A stretch of 64,000 nt of DNA from Psococerastis gibbosa (lineage: Eukaryota > Arthropoda > Insecta > Psocodea > Psocidae): assembly GCA_963971405.1 (NCBI GenBank), contig OZ020487.1, forward strand, positions 24,599,371 to 24,663,370, written 5' to 3'. Below, piece after piece: positions 13,401 to 28,400 of the stretch; the stretch's first letter is position 1; each line of letters starts with the position of its first letter. The notes under the pieces are model-generated. The model ran no database searches. It was not told the DNA's origin and saw only the letters and a program-made list of their open reading frames with translations. Position numbers and translations under genes: made by a program.

Positions 13401-16400
13401 CTCCTCTCCAGTTATAATCTAGTTACTGAGTCGCGCTCATCTTACTCTATGTCTGTGCTACTTACTACTCAAATTTTATTTGTGCTTCTATCAATCGTGT
13501 GTCCCATTGTGACAACCCTATCGAGGAATTGTGAATTGTTATAAATAAATTAGAGGATTGGTAAATGTCATTTTATTTAAGCACTCTGGCGCTTCTGATT
13601 TTGCTACGCTCTCGAGTCGCCGGTGTTTTAGTTTTGCGTAAATATTATTCCTTTTGTTGGTTTGTTTCAATGTTTCTAGAGTCAGCTTCGACCATTTTCA
13701 TTTCTGCAAAGTTAGAGATGAGTTATCACCGGGGGCGTCATTTGAATATTTTTCAAGGGGGGTAAGATGGCAGTTAGGTACAGTTTCAATCAATCAATCA
13801 AGTATATTTCCAAATATACATTTACAGTTGTTGTTTCATTTCCCATTGGGCTTGGCCCGTTTTAGGGTGTTTTTTTTTTAAATACAGTACCGTATAAATA
13901 ACTTGATAAATACTCATGCATAGCATTTCGTCAGCTATAAATACTTTTGAACAAGGTTGTAACAATTTCCTCGTTTTTCAAGGTCAATGTCGTATTTTTT
14001 TTTCAGGGGTGGGCAATTTGATAGACCCCTGGGACCCCAATTCAATGAAACAACAATATATTGACGTTGGTTGCCCTTTGCATTAATGTCTGGACATTAA
14101 TATCTCAGAGCATTTAGAACACTTAATGGAAGCTCAACCACCCTACCTTATTATTCAATACTCTAGTAGAAACTTAGTCTAATTGCACATATAATATAAT
14201 ATGTGTTTTTTTGCCTTTCTATGGAGTCTTGGTCATTGGCGGCTAAATTAAAATACAGCCTTGGTCCTTGGAAGTCAACCCATATTAATACAATGCCCAC
14301 TGTACCTTGTAGTTGAACAGTTATTAAGAATGTGGCTACTCTTCCCCTATTAATATTCAATAAAGAACAGTTATTTGTTTATATTTTATATTTAATGTCG
14401 ATTGACGATGACCTAACATAATATTAATTAAATTCAATATCGCATATGAAACAATGGTTTGATGTTCGAGTATTATTTGTAATGGCTGGAGGGCCACGAG
14501 TTACAAGATAGGGGTAGGTCAGAAGGGATACAGGAAGGGTAATCTAATTAAGACTGTTTTATACAAAGGGCCAACTGTAATATTATTGGTTAATTGCTAA
14601 CTGGGATTACTAACGATTAAAAATGATACAATAACAGCAACTGGTGGGCTAGTAATTGAGCTACATTATCAGAACCTGTTAAGTCACAAAAAAAATCATT
14701 TGAGTTATCGATGGCTGGCACAGCTAAGAAAAACTGTCTAAATAAAACAAGCTAGGTCCCATTCTTTAAGAATGCACAGAGAGTTTCTAAATTTAAATTC
14801 CATGTTTTTAATAATTTAGTTTTCTGACTGAACCCGATATGCCCCTTCACTCTTCAAATGGTAGAGGAACCAGCGCGATCGTACTGCTAATAGTTGCTGT
14901 TTACGGCATTTTATTTATTGAATCAATTTAATTGCTATATTTTAACAATGACCAATCTGATGTTCGGTGACCATGTGAAATTTTTTCATAACCTGATGAT
15001 GTCTTGGTTGCGGGGCGTGCAGTAGTTTTTTTCAGGGTGAGGCAAGACTAGAGAAAATGGCGCCCCCTTCCGAATGAGACATAAAAAAGTATTACCAGAT
15101 AATGAAGGACTACAGTACCTAAATTGTTTACAAATGAAAATCACGCTTTTCACTGAGAAGAAAGGGCACATGGATTTATAGATTTTTTCTTCACAAGAAT
15201 AACTGCCATTAACCCTTACTGAAAGACATTTGAAAGTAATGCAACCAAAGGGGTGAAAGAAAGCGATGGCATAATTAGCCGGTTTGGGCATTGAAGAGGT
15301 GACTGGGGTACGAACCCTTGCAGCACTCGTTTGCACCGACAGAGTGCTTATCATCCACACCCTAGTGCAAATCTACAGCATAAAAAATTGACTCCAGTGA
15401 AAGAAGCCTTAAACTTGTGAAAGGGTAAAGGGGAGTGAAGAAATAGGGGTTCTTGACGATAAGGGTAGGCAATTAGCATGACTATAAATTTCACCATTCA
15501 TTTTCCTGGGTTTCTTCTCCTGCTTTATTTATTTTTAAACACATAGATTATAGATTGGAGTTACATAACTTGGTTGGCAGAACTGCACACTTTCAGATCG
15601 ACGTAGAATACAAATAATCAGTCTGACAGTACTATTCTCTTGATTTAAGTGAGCCATGTAATTTCTTTCGCGTTAGTGATGGTCTAATTAAGATTGCTCA
15701 AAGATGGTTTATTATGAGACATTCGTTATCACATTATTATTGCTTAATGTTTCGTTTTATTGTATACATTTGTGAGTTGTTTGTTTACTTTTTTTTACAT
15801 CTGTTAGTTCCCGACCATTTTGGAATAATTTTTTTCATTGATTAGAAGAAATTTATCACCCGAACATTTATGGTTGTTGGCTTGAGAACATTTAAAAGAA
15901 CTTCCAACACTTTCAACTAAATTATATATGAGAGCTATTTTTTGGTAAAATCTCCGGTAGTCTCAGTTTTTCCTGCACTAATATATAAATAAGTATTGTG
16001 TATACAATGACTCTGGTTTTTATATTAAGTAAGTATAGGAAGGATGGGCTAATATGGGAGAAAAATATCAAAGCACCACGTGTTACATTCTCTGTTAAAC
16101 TGTTATTGTAATATAAAAATTTAAATCCTAATATGGGGGTTCGGTTTGGGGTGCTAGTAAAGTTGCTTTATGTGTGTAAGTACATAAGGACTGGGCATTG
16201 AAGAGTCTGTTTTAGTTTATAGTCCAAGACTGTAGCAGCTGGACCCTTAGTAGATCGAAATCCATCATCCCCTCCCGTCATACGTTATTAGCAGCTGACA
16301 AGTAGGGCAACGAAGTAATCATTGAAAACGGTGCTGTGTGTAACCCTTCATTGGATACCGAATACAATAATCCTATGAGTGACTAGTATGGGATGCACAT

Positions 16401-19400
16401 TGTTGTTTCAACACTTTCTTTCCTTTGTGAAGTCGCTGTGGCCATCAATTATTGTAATTCAGTGCGAAGGTGTGGCCTGTAGAGCGTGATCTAGGAAGAA
16501 GTTAATAATGTCTGCCGTTTATCATGGTAATTGGAGACGGGGCATAGGTCGTGCTGGCTTCTATAATACCATCATTTTTGTTTATTTGTTGACCTTAACT
16601 GAGTTTATATAGAGATAGTGTGTATATATTTTGCAGATGCAGTTTCTCTGGTTGTTGCTTTTGAGGGCGTTAAGGAAGATTTCAAAATGTGTGTAAATAA
16701 GAAATTGCCGTGGATATTTGACGAAATTAATTAAGTTGCAGTTGCAATGTTATGAAAGTAATCAGATGAAAATGCATTTAAAAAGTAAAATTCACATTTT
16801 TCTTATGTGAAATACTGTATTATTGCTTCTGTAAAGCCCGATAAAGTGCATTAAACTGAGGTTATATACAATACCATACAACAATTAGAGTCCCTGACCA
16901 GCCAGAGCCGGATCGACCGTGTCAAACAAAAATAGCCACCCGAGAGGGTTTTGTACAAAAGAAGGAGGAGGTACTTAAATAGTCCAGCTCCTGGGGTCGT
17001 ACTCATCCAAATTATATAGTGAGGCGTCAATAATATATAATAATATGTAAAATATAATAGATGTAGCTTAAATTTTTTATGAAGTTATCATCCTTCTAAC
17101 TGAAATAAGAGGATGAATAAAAACTGGACTTGGCGGGATTTGAACCCACGATCTACGCCTAACCGGGGCGTCGCCTTAACCGCTCGACCACAAGCCCGCA
17201 CAAGAACAGCTAATGAACATCCTCAACTTATATGCTCGTATTTTGACATGATTCGTAATGTTATACAGGTTAACCAGTTTTTATTTATCCTCTAATTTCA
17301 GTTATAACGTGGAGGTTGCCTCTTCAACCAAAACTTAATTTAAAAAGTCAGTGTTATATACTCCATATTGCAATAATGTGTTATCATCCTTCCATATTTT
17401 TGCGGCTGTGGAACGAGAAATTAAATAATTTCGTCAAAAATACACGGTCATTCCTTTTCAACAAAAAAATGTGAAATCTGTCACTGAACTTGTAATGTTC
17501 GTGGTTACTTTCTCCCTTTTTGAGCACGTTTGGAGTATTCTATTTTTTGGTTTTAGAGGGGAGCAAAGTGTCGAAAACCCATTACTACACTATTCGCTAA
17601 TCGTCATTATTTAGAATGCAGACCAGCATTAACAGTTTCAACACACACATAATCATAATTTGAAAAAAAAGCTGTGGCAAGACAACTAATTTTGGGTCTA
17701 GACACGAAGACTGGCCCCTCATGACCAATGCTTTATTTGTGAGGTTGTGGTGAGCAACATTCCCGGCTGCCGCATTTTTTCTCACCGATGAAGATAAGGT
17801 GCCAATAATAAGGTATTGCGTTAATAAATTGCTAATGAACAAGTGCTGGGATTGATTTATGGAAAACGTAACATAACAGAGGCGTAAAGTTTTAGAATGA
17901 TGGCGGGGGCAAAACTAAGTATACCATATGAGGATAAGGAAAAATTGAAGATATAAGTGCAAAATAGTAGGGTTTTACGCATTTTATTAGTAGTAAAGTA
18001 TAGCTGTAGATTCTGCAAAGCTAACAAAGGAGTGCTTATATTCATATTGCTCCAAAGAAGCCCGGGGAGCCATGGACCACGTCTTACATTACTCGAGGCT
18101 GGGGGGGGGGGGGGCAAGTTGGACCGTGCTTCCCCCCCCTCCAAACTTTACGCCCCTGTAACATAACCTTACCCGCAGGTGCTAACCTAACCTGACGCAC
18201 TAAGCACTTCCTAACGAATGTTAGGCGTAGAACATATCCATGGGCAGAAGCAGATTTGAAGAGTTTTAGATGTAGACATATCGTATGCATCGTTACGTTG
18301 TGTTGATGTGCTGATTACTGGTAACCATTTTAGGCTAGTAGTAGTATGCGTCGGGTTAATAACGACATATTTGGGCCCATAGAGCGAGCCCGACTTGACC
18401 TTCCTATACGCCAGCCCATAGGACAGTGGACGTGGCGACCGTTTCAGGCTACTAAATTACTTGGATAATATTAATTTTCTGCAATTTTTTGCTTTCCAAT
18501 TTATATGTAGTATAAGGAAAGCTTTGTGACGGTCGAAATTTTCGATTCGATTTTCGATTCAACGGATTTCCACGTTTTGAGGAACCCAAAAAAGTGGTTT
18601 TTACGAAATATCTGTCTGTCGCTCTGTCTGTCTGTCGCTCTGTCTGTCTGTTCATCGATTTCCGGGCAAAGTACTCGGTCGATTTAAATGAAATTTGGCA
18701 TGTAGGTTTATAGAAATCATACCTCCAGACCATTTTTTTTATTTTGGGCTAACTCAATTTGGGGGGGTTTTTTCTAAAAAAAAAAACGCCTAAAAAATTA
18801 TTTCTCAAAAACGGCTCCAACGATTTCTTTTAAATTCACATATATTGTAGTCGTTATTAATGTTGATAAAATGCGGGGGGTCGCTTGCCCCTTGATAGTT
18901 TGCTTCTGGGAGTAAAAAAATTAAAAATAACTAAATTTTAATGAAAAATGACTAAAAAATAATTTTTCTGCGAAACCTTTCTATCGATGATTTCTAACTT
19001 CAAACATGTTTTAGGTGTTAAAGTGAGTAATGAAACCGGATAGTTTGGTTTTCCAAAAAACTATTGGGTTTTGTGCAAAAAAATGGTTTTTTTGAAAAAA
19101 TGAAAGCAAATTCACGCTCAAATGCATTGCGTGCCCTGCCATTATTGCTGTGTGGTAATGTGTAGGTCTGACCTATCTAGAATTTAACTCACCTTCAGTG
19201 ACGTCAGGTGGACGACGACCCCCCCCCCCCCCCCCGTGATATCCGAAATTTAACCGTAGGAAAATTATTTACCATGATATTAATCATTTTCTCTCTCTAC
19301 TAATCGATATATTGGAAAGCATGTTCGAGTAAACTCGGACCGGTTCTTATGATTAGTAGGAAGTTGTTGGACTGATGTTTACGCCTTATTAGGGAGGTGG

Positions 19401-22400
19401 TGCATTGATTTCAGATGTTAATATTAAGGCCCGCATTGCAATTTTGTCAGTTGTACAGGCCTACTTTCCGTGGTGCATTTTGATACTCTGACCTCCATGA
19501 AGGCTATCGCCATCTATTAGGCAAAGGTCGTTGATATTGCGGTTTCCTGAACTTTTTGTAGATCTGCAATGCTTTACGTGACCAATTAACGTTCATTACC
19601 AAGGACTGCCTCTAACTTTTTATTTTCCTCCCACATTTGTAAAGTAAATTCGTACCCTGGTAGTAGTAGCTACCTACATTATAATGGAGACAGTTTTGTC
19701 TAAAGAAGCAACTGAACTATTACCCAAAGCAAATTCCATATCATATACTGTAGGTACAATAGTACCTGTTTTAATAAAGCTATTTTTTATATATTAGCTT
19801 ACTGGGCGTGATCTTAATTAATTAATATTTAAATAAACAGTCAATTTGTCAAAAGAAATTTTCTTAAACCACCAAGCGAAGTCAAGATTTGACCAAATCA
19901 AATCATTAAATTTTTCTCCAAGTAGAAACAACTCGAGTCTTTATTAGCAAAGATGCATTGTGACGCACTCACACCTCTACCTGATTTTAATTCTAGACTC
20001 GTCTAGATATTATGGCCTTGTGTGGTAGACTACCTGATGACTTCTTTGGCTTTGTCAGTGTCTTGACTTATTGAGATCGCGTTAACAACTTCATTTCCTA
20101 CATGCGTTAAATTTTGCGTGAAATGTGTAATGGTTTAAAAAACTAATGCCGGACAAAGACAGTGCTATGTCTTGGTGCGTTGAGCTATGATTATGAATTA
20201 TTATCAAAGGCTAGGCTTACTTTTTTATTTTTCAAGTAAATGTTCATAATTAATAATGAATATCAAATAAAATTAAATAACCAATATCACTAATTTCTTC
20301 TGAATAAACCGATATCTAGCACCCGTTTTGGCCCATCAGCCACTGTTACTTCAGTGCATTCTGAGTGTACTAGTATACCGAGTGATTCGTAGCATTTATT
20401 TTATTATGGGGAATTTTAATGATATGGACATGCGGGTTATTTAATGACCAATTGTTCAATGGATTTGATTTAATATGGTAGATAGAATAAAAGGGTATGT
20501 GGGCTACATATGAATCACCCGGTATTTGTGTACGGTATAATTATTGAAAAATTGTGGTTTCTTTGGTATTAGACCTTGGGGCTTTTTAATGTGCCCTGCT
20601 TCGCGAATTTATACTTCTTTTACTATTTGTTCCCTTTCTACCTACAGTTTTAGCAGCCAAACTTCGTTTTTCCTGGCACTTAATTGGATAACTTCATAAC
20701 TTGTTTCCAATGTTATGGTATTGCAATGTAAAGTTCTGTTTTAAGCTACTCGGCCTGCCCTAATATTTAAATTGTACACAATGCATTTCGTTCATGTCAA
20801 TTGGCTTTAACACGAGCATAGAAAACCGCTCTTCAAAAAGTGGAATTGAAAATTTGATTGTTAATGCTGTTAGTTTTATTCTAGTCGGATCAGGTCGTCT
20901 TGCAGAATGGCGTAAGGATATAATGTATTATGAGCGGGCGATTAACATTCTTATACTGGTCGGCTATCTTTTAAACTTGATTTCTTTGAACGTCTGCACA
21001 TACAACTTCTCTGGTTTTATTTTTATCTAATTATCTAGTATTTACATGCGCGATAAAGTATGGTACAACTCTTTTACCGCGGCGTTTCCATAAAATACTG
21101 ATAGTTACATGCGAGTCGATTATCCTGGCTTTGCTTGGTATTTTAATTTGACGCAGGTAATTATGGCCAGTGTTTGTTCTTTCTTCATACAGCTTTATTG
21201 CTGTAAATGCCGTATGTTGTGTGCCCTAAAGTACTATAAAATTCCTGTAAAATTGCCGTGTAAGGTTGTATTTATATTAGTTAGGAAGTTATCTTTTGCG
21301 CCTACAGGCTACAACTGCTTGGTAATTTCGTATTATATTATTTATTAACATTGCAATTATATAATAGTCTTCTCGAAGCGACTTCTTAGTTCTTTGTTGA
21401 CCTGCACTATTTTAACCAGCAAGCAACCTACATTTTTTTAGATTAATGTCATATAAGCAATTTAATGAATATATCCGAATAACCTCTTCAGTCGCTTCTG
21501 TAGGTAGTATCTGTGTAAAATTATCACAAGGCTCCGATCGCATGGTGTGATGAGGTTACCACAAATACGAGCACGCTACCACCATGACAACGAAGACATT
21601 TAAAAAAAATTAAATTATGACTTGTAGCGGTATTTGTTTTTTTAGTCGGAAATAAAGATTACTGTTGCTATCTTAATTTTACAAAAAAATCATTTAGTCA
21701 TTTGCTTTTGTAGAAATCACACTGCCACGGTAGGCTGGAGAAAATTATACGATAATACTAATATATGTTGCTGGGTTCGTTTAGTGCTTACTGTCTTTCT
21801 TTTGAATTACAATTTTTTTTTAATCTATAATCTACACCCCTGACCGTAATTAGCTGCATGATCGTGGTTTGGCTGCTGAGTTGCATACAATAACGGAAAC
21901 TACATCTCTTTTGTTGCATATTCCCTATTCAGAAGATGACGGATAATAAAAGCCTCATATACAGATGGGTGCATTTAAATTAGCCGATAATGACGTCACT
22001 TCGTAGCTGTTTAACGATGAATAGCACTGCGCCCGTAAACAGTTGTGGCACATGTATATCACTGCTCGGTTGCCTTTCAACAAATAAAGAGGATCTCGTC
22101 TGTGAATCTAGGGATTGCAAAGAGATAGTAATCACAGTGAGAACCAGGGGGCCTCCATTGGGCTTATAAAAAGACCAGTGTGTATTTCACGGAGGGTGAA
22201 TACGTGTCATAGCTTATGTTATATTATATTAGGGCTTTACAAAATGTTATTTACTCCAAACTATTAGACTTGCAGACTTTTTATAACACTATATAATTAA
22301 ATGGGTCGCGACTCTAGTTTTCGTCTCTAGTATTAGAAGGAATCTTTCCAGACGTTTGGAAAACAACATGGCGTGAGAGCTAATTAATTTCACAATGGCT

Positions 22401-25400
22401 ATATTGGCAAAATCGCGCTTGAAACACCTTGAAATGCCTCCTAAAATATATAAACTTCGATAATGCACAATACATTTGCTTACATGAACTAATTAAACTA
22501 TAATCTATAAAATGAAATAATCTAAAAGGAAGACGAAGACGGCAAATTCCAGTAATAGTATTTTCTTGATAGATTTTTGTGGGTTAGCGCGATAGTTCAC
22601 AGGACAAAATCTATTGTGTATTATCACATTTTGTATATTTTAGGTGTTCAATGTGCATCTTTGTCAATATAAGGGCTCTCGACCAAGAAATTAATTAACT
22701 AGTTCTCACCCCATGTTGTTAAAAAAAGAGATCCCCCTTAAAAACTAATTGTCACCAACGTTTCGGCCATCGTTCACACTTATTCTCCTATATTCAGCTC
22801 CCATATTGCATTGTTTGTACGAGATTTGCCTCACTCCCCCCTTTCCCGTATCCGTCTAGTCGCCTGTCTATACAACGCATAGGTATATGTTTGGCTGGAT
22901 AAGCGTATATGAATATTAAATTGACTATGAAAAAGTATCCCTTATTTATAATCCTCAGCCCTCATGATGACTGCATTGACCCGATGATTCATCTACCTGT
23001 GATGATTCACAAAACCGCTGTGAATCGTGCGGTTGTACCCCGTACACGGCAGCTGAGGGGTTCAATTAATACACACTACCCCTTGTTTTCACCTCGGCAG
23101 CTAGGACTGGTAATTCTTGTCCGCAATCTACTTTATATTATTCAACTCCTGTTCCCGCATTTTATTTTTATTTTTTCATTATCCTTTTGATAGAAATGTG
23201 TCCCTCTTTTGATGATTTTCTGGTTCCTGCTGTGGATGTCCTTGGAACCACCCCTCTTGTTTTGTGTTATTGTATCACGTCCCAATCGATTTATAAAGTT
23301 CCGTTGTATTGCTTGTTACCGAGAGTTTGATGTGCTTTTGGAGGCTTGTACTGCATTATTATGATATTATTCTGTATTAAAACTTGTTTCCCCCTTTACG
23401 AAATATCTACAAGCTATTCTAGAATGATTTATTTCCAAATCTTATGCAATACAATATAGTATATTTCGTCGCTGTGAAGTCTAACCGGCATATCTGCAAA
23501 ATGCAAATTTTTCACCAGAGCGCTTTTAAGTTGCCCGCAAAATGGCATTTCCCGCGTAAATGCAAACCGGTCCAACGCCATCTGATGGATTTTTGTTCAA
23601 CTATACGATATGCCGGTATGACGTAAAATTAGACAAACAAATTAGGAATTTTTTGATACCATAAACTTAAAAACACATTTTTTGCACTTATGCCGGTTTG
23701 ATTTCACAGCGACGATTTTCTCTAATAGCTCTCTCATACCATGGCCGTGGAGATCTACACGAATCATTTTATTAATTGAAGTGTGCGTGTATATGGAACT
23801 CAAAATGCTTCTGATGTGACTGTTGGTTGCACCTTCAAATAAATAAATAAGGACTTTTTTGTTAATAAGCCAGCAACCTAGCCGAATTAGGGCTGTAAAA
23901 CCCTCTCTTCCACTCAACTAGGAAGGCCCGGGACGTATAGTACTCAAGTACTGTACTATTGAACGATGCTAATCACAGATATTTTTTTTTCTGTCTAATT
24001 AATTTTTTTCAAATTGCACCTACCGATTTTTTTTAAAATTTTTACGGATTTCGGATTTTTTAAACCTTTGTCATTTTAAATATAATAGTCTCCTTAGTAA
24101 CTTTGTAAAACTTGCTGTCACTCATTGTTAAAATTTACTTCGTATAGTCTTACAATAAAATTAAATTAAAAACACAACCGGTTTCGGCTCACGCCATCGT
24201 CAAGTGCTAAAAGTGTTAAAATTTACTTCGTATAGTCTTACAATAAAATTAAATTAAAAACACAACCGGTTGTGTTTTTAATTTAATTTTATTGTAAGAC
24301 TTTGTCATTTTGCCAATTTTGACAATAGACATTTATATACAGCTACCTATATTATTTATTTAAGAAATTATTAGCATGATCCTTCCCCCTTTACTGCATT
24401 TTCGCAGTGCTCAAATGAACCGATAGGCATTGCATTATTTTTTAAATATACTGCATTGCAAATGTATATACAGGGTGCCCCAGACCATCCGGCCACCTAA
24501 TTTTCCTCAAAAACTAATGACTTCAGAGGTCTGAATTTTTTTTTATCATTACAAAGTGGGGGTTGATGCATTTCTGGAAATTAGTTTGGAATTTTTTGGG
24601 GACCTGGAAGGGGGGTTTTGGCCTTGGGGGGGGGGGGGGTCCGTATGCTGTTTCTCGGAATAATCTAATGTAAAGGATGTCAAATTGCACATGATTTGAA
24701 AGCTTATAAAGTGTTCATTCATAATTTGCAAAAATTTTGACTGTATCCCTACAGGTTCAGGTACAGGGAGTCTTTAAAAGTCAAACTTTGGGTACCTGTG
24801 GGCTGTTAGACGTTTGACTTCTAAAGACTCCCTGTACCTGAACCTGTAGGGATACAATCAAAATTTTTGCAAATTATGAATGAACACTTTATAAGCTTTC
24901 AAATCATGTGCAATTTGACATACCTTTACATTTGACTATTCCGAGGAACAGCATACCCCCCCCCCCCCAAGGCCAAAACCCCCCTTCCAGGTCCCCGAAA
25001 AATCCCAAACGAATTTCCAGAAATGCATCAACCCCCATGACAAAAAAAAAAAAATCAGACCTCTGACGTCATTCGTTTTTAAGAAAAACTAGGTGGACGG
25101 ATGGTCTGGGGCACCCTGTATATTTAAGAATCTAGTAATATGCAGCGTAAGACTAAATTTTGATTGAATAAGACAGTAGGGTTCCCGCCTCTTCTCAGCC
25201 TATTTGAGAAGGGAGGGACTCGCGGTACGAATCGTAAATCCCTCATAAAGAATGTTGACTGAGCCTTATTTGCAATTAATGGCGTGTATGTGTGGCCTGT
25301 GGGTGCTTTAGACACTGCGGAGCCCTTTATTTTTCTGCCCTACATTTATGATCACCCTGTCCCTACGTGTTTTCTTAGGTTGTATTTGGTTCAATTTTGC

Positions 25401-28400
25401 ATCAGCATTCTGCAGTGACCACTACAATATAGCAGGCACTCCTCAGCCATTTTTGCTTTCCTATTTGTACGTTAGTATAAGGAAAACTTTGCGATGGTCG
25501 AAATTTTCGAATTCGAGATTTCAACGGATTTATACGTTTTGAGGATCAAGGTTCCCTGCCCTCTCTGAATCCGCCACTGCCACAGAATATGTTGTCTTCC
25601 ATCAATAATAAGTAGAAGGTCGCGGTTTTTCCTCTGTTTTCCGACGACACTGTAAGTCAAGACAAGGTCGACGGTACTCTGTGCTACCTGTATATTGTCA
25701 TTATATAATTTTAGCGTATTGAAATACAACTTGGCATGCCTTAACTAATTAATGGAATGGCTACAAAATATGAAATGCAATTACATCATCAGTAGAGTTC
25801 CAACTCGGGGGGTAAACTTAAAACAGCTAATTACCAATGAATCCATAACATAACGCATATTAGACATTTTTTGTATAATATCTGATCGTTGCCGGGTAAC
25901 GTTCTGGTGATATCAGGCCACATAAAATTATTGTTATTCTGAATTTCATAAGTATAAAATGATGTGAACCATCAACTACTGTAAATCATGACAATCATAT
26001 GTAAGTCATACGCAGTAATAATAATTAATGAAACATTCACCTCCAACAAACAGTATTATAGTCATGGAAGCCGTTGACATTTAAACACCCAATGACATCA
26101 CCTTTAGTACTGTAGTGTGCCTACTCCTAATACCTACAGGTACACTCCCAGTTTTTCCAGTCACCTATTCTCGCGTTGATATGACTTCGTCTTGACACTT
26201 GACTTTGCATCGATCTTACCATGACGCTTGATGCTGGGGGGACTTGACTCGAGGATCCCTCCCTATTTCTTGACCGTTTGCGTCATTGATCTCCCTATTG
26301 CTTTTTTCCGCCAGTCACTTTGTATAGCGTGTTACGTAGTTCTATTCAGGGGCGGACTGGCCCTAATATACTACCAATTCTATTGTAATTTGTCGTTGTT
26401 CCATTAATTTTCAACTGTTCATGTTATTAGAATTCACAGTTCCACAACACTGCCGATCGGCTTCGGACCCCGATCGGATTGATTCTGATAGTCGTGGTCT
26501 CCATGCTTTTGGAGCAAACTTATACGAACATAAATCACTTTGATCTCATTAGTGATTAGATGTGGTCTGTGGTATAGCCACAGGGCTTTAAAGGCTGGAA
26601 AATATATATAACGTATATATTTTTTTAGAAATATTACATATTTCTCTTTCATTCTTTTATTGAAATCTGAAGGAGAAATGGGGGCAGGGTAAATGGTTGG
26701 ATACATCAAATCCGGATATTAATTTTTGATAAGATGGCTAACTTTTAGAAAGCCCCAATATTTATTCTTAAATCATATTTACTTCAAAATAATAATTTTA
26801 ACATTCTTAGGTAATTTAGTGCGCGTATTACCGCTGAAGATTTGTGTTCGATGTGTCTGTGATGGGTTTGAACAATCTACTAAAGGCTGTGAATACGGGT
26901 AACTGAAATTTTACTCCACATGGAACTAATTTGAGAGACTTGGAACTACTGGTTTGTGCCGCGTATATACATTATCAACAAAATTGATAGGACTGAACTA
27001 TTGAATAGACTGTCGCCATGGATTTATGGGAGATTGTCAATCATCTAATGAAAAGTTACCACCATCAACAGGTAAGTTGTCTTTTTTATTTTAGTTTGGG
27101 CACTAATGGCAATAACCAAAACAAAAATACGTATTAATTGCTATGAGATCGTCGACATAGGGCTGTGCACTGTGTTATAGAAGCCCGACAAAGAATTGTG
27201 TCAAGCGAGGGTTTTTAGGGCGGTTCCCATCATCGTTTGAAAAGTGTCGGTAAGGAATACTTGCATTGGTAGACGGCGATGGTTGTATTCCTTGCCGTTA
27301 TTTTCCAAGTGACGGTGGAGCCTAGCTTTATTGGCTGACAGAGGCGTAAAGTTTTAGAATGATGGCGGGGGCAAAAAAAGTAGACCTTATGACGTCATCA
27401 GGCAGGATTTAAGGAAAAATTGAAAATATAAGAAGAGCAAAATAGTAGGGTTTTAATAGTTGTAAAGTATAGCTGTAGATTTTACAACGCTAAAACAGGA
27501 ATGCTTACATTAATATTGCTGCAAAGGGGGCCATGAAGTATGAACTACGGCTTACAATGCTCGAGGCTTTGCCCCCCCCCCCCCCAAAGGAGCTGGGGGG
27601 CAATTTGGACCGTGCCCCCCCCCCTTTACTTTACTTTACGCCCCTGTTGGCTGATGATAGATCTTTAACATATCGTACCAATACAGTATTGGGTGATCCT
27701 GATATTTGCGTATAATATGTAAATTTTTCTGAGGATTACCTTGGGACAGTTACCCATACAACATCCGAGGGACGAGCTATGAGTGCTACCTACTTGAAAG
27801 CATTTTATTAGCCATGAAAATTTTGCCGTGACTGTAGTAAATTCAGTTAAGTGCTAATACTGTACTGAAAGGTCCCGAGAGTCTTTGAACCCGGTGAGCA
27901 GATCGTGTGGTTGAGTCCATTGTTATGAGGGTCAAAGTTGGAGTTGCTTTATTGTTATGCAAAGTATTATTTATATTGAGATATTTTAAGGTTGCCGGAT
28001 GCAATTAGGCTTGGAATAATTGCTTTCGTTGCTGCGTTTAGTCATTGAATATATAACACTATGTTATATATTCAATGGTTTAGTTCATAATGCTCATGCT
28101 TGACTCGTTGCCGTCCGTTTTTGTTATTGTTCGAAAATGTTCTAAGGAACAACTGCCAGAGTCTAGAATAAGATCTAAGGTTAGAAAACATGTCACCCAT
28201 ACAAAACGTTTGATCCGGCAATTTTGGCCGTAATCCAGGTTTTCCTGGGCTGGGGCTAATTGGCTTGTGTGTAAGAAGAAAGAAAAAAAATAACCAGATG
28301 AATGAATTTAAATAATTACATTCACAAAATATTTGGTAATTACATGAAGACCAACCTTGTTCAAGTTGGTATATACATGATATATGTTTAAGGATGCACA

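Noticed and set aside
17113-17295. Frame beginning [14 protein letters not shown]
   Set aside because: It is the translated antisense of the tRNA-like gene at 17126-17197.
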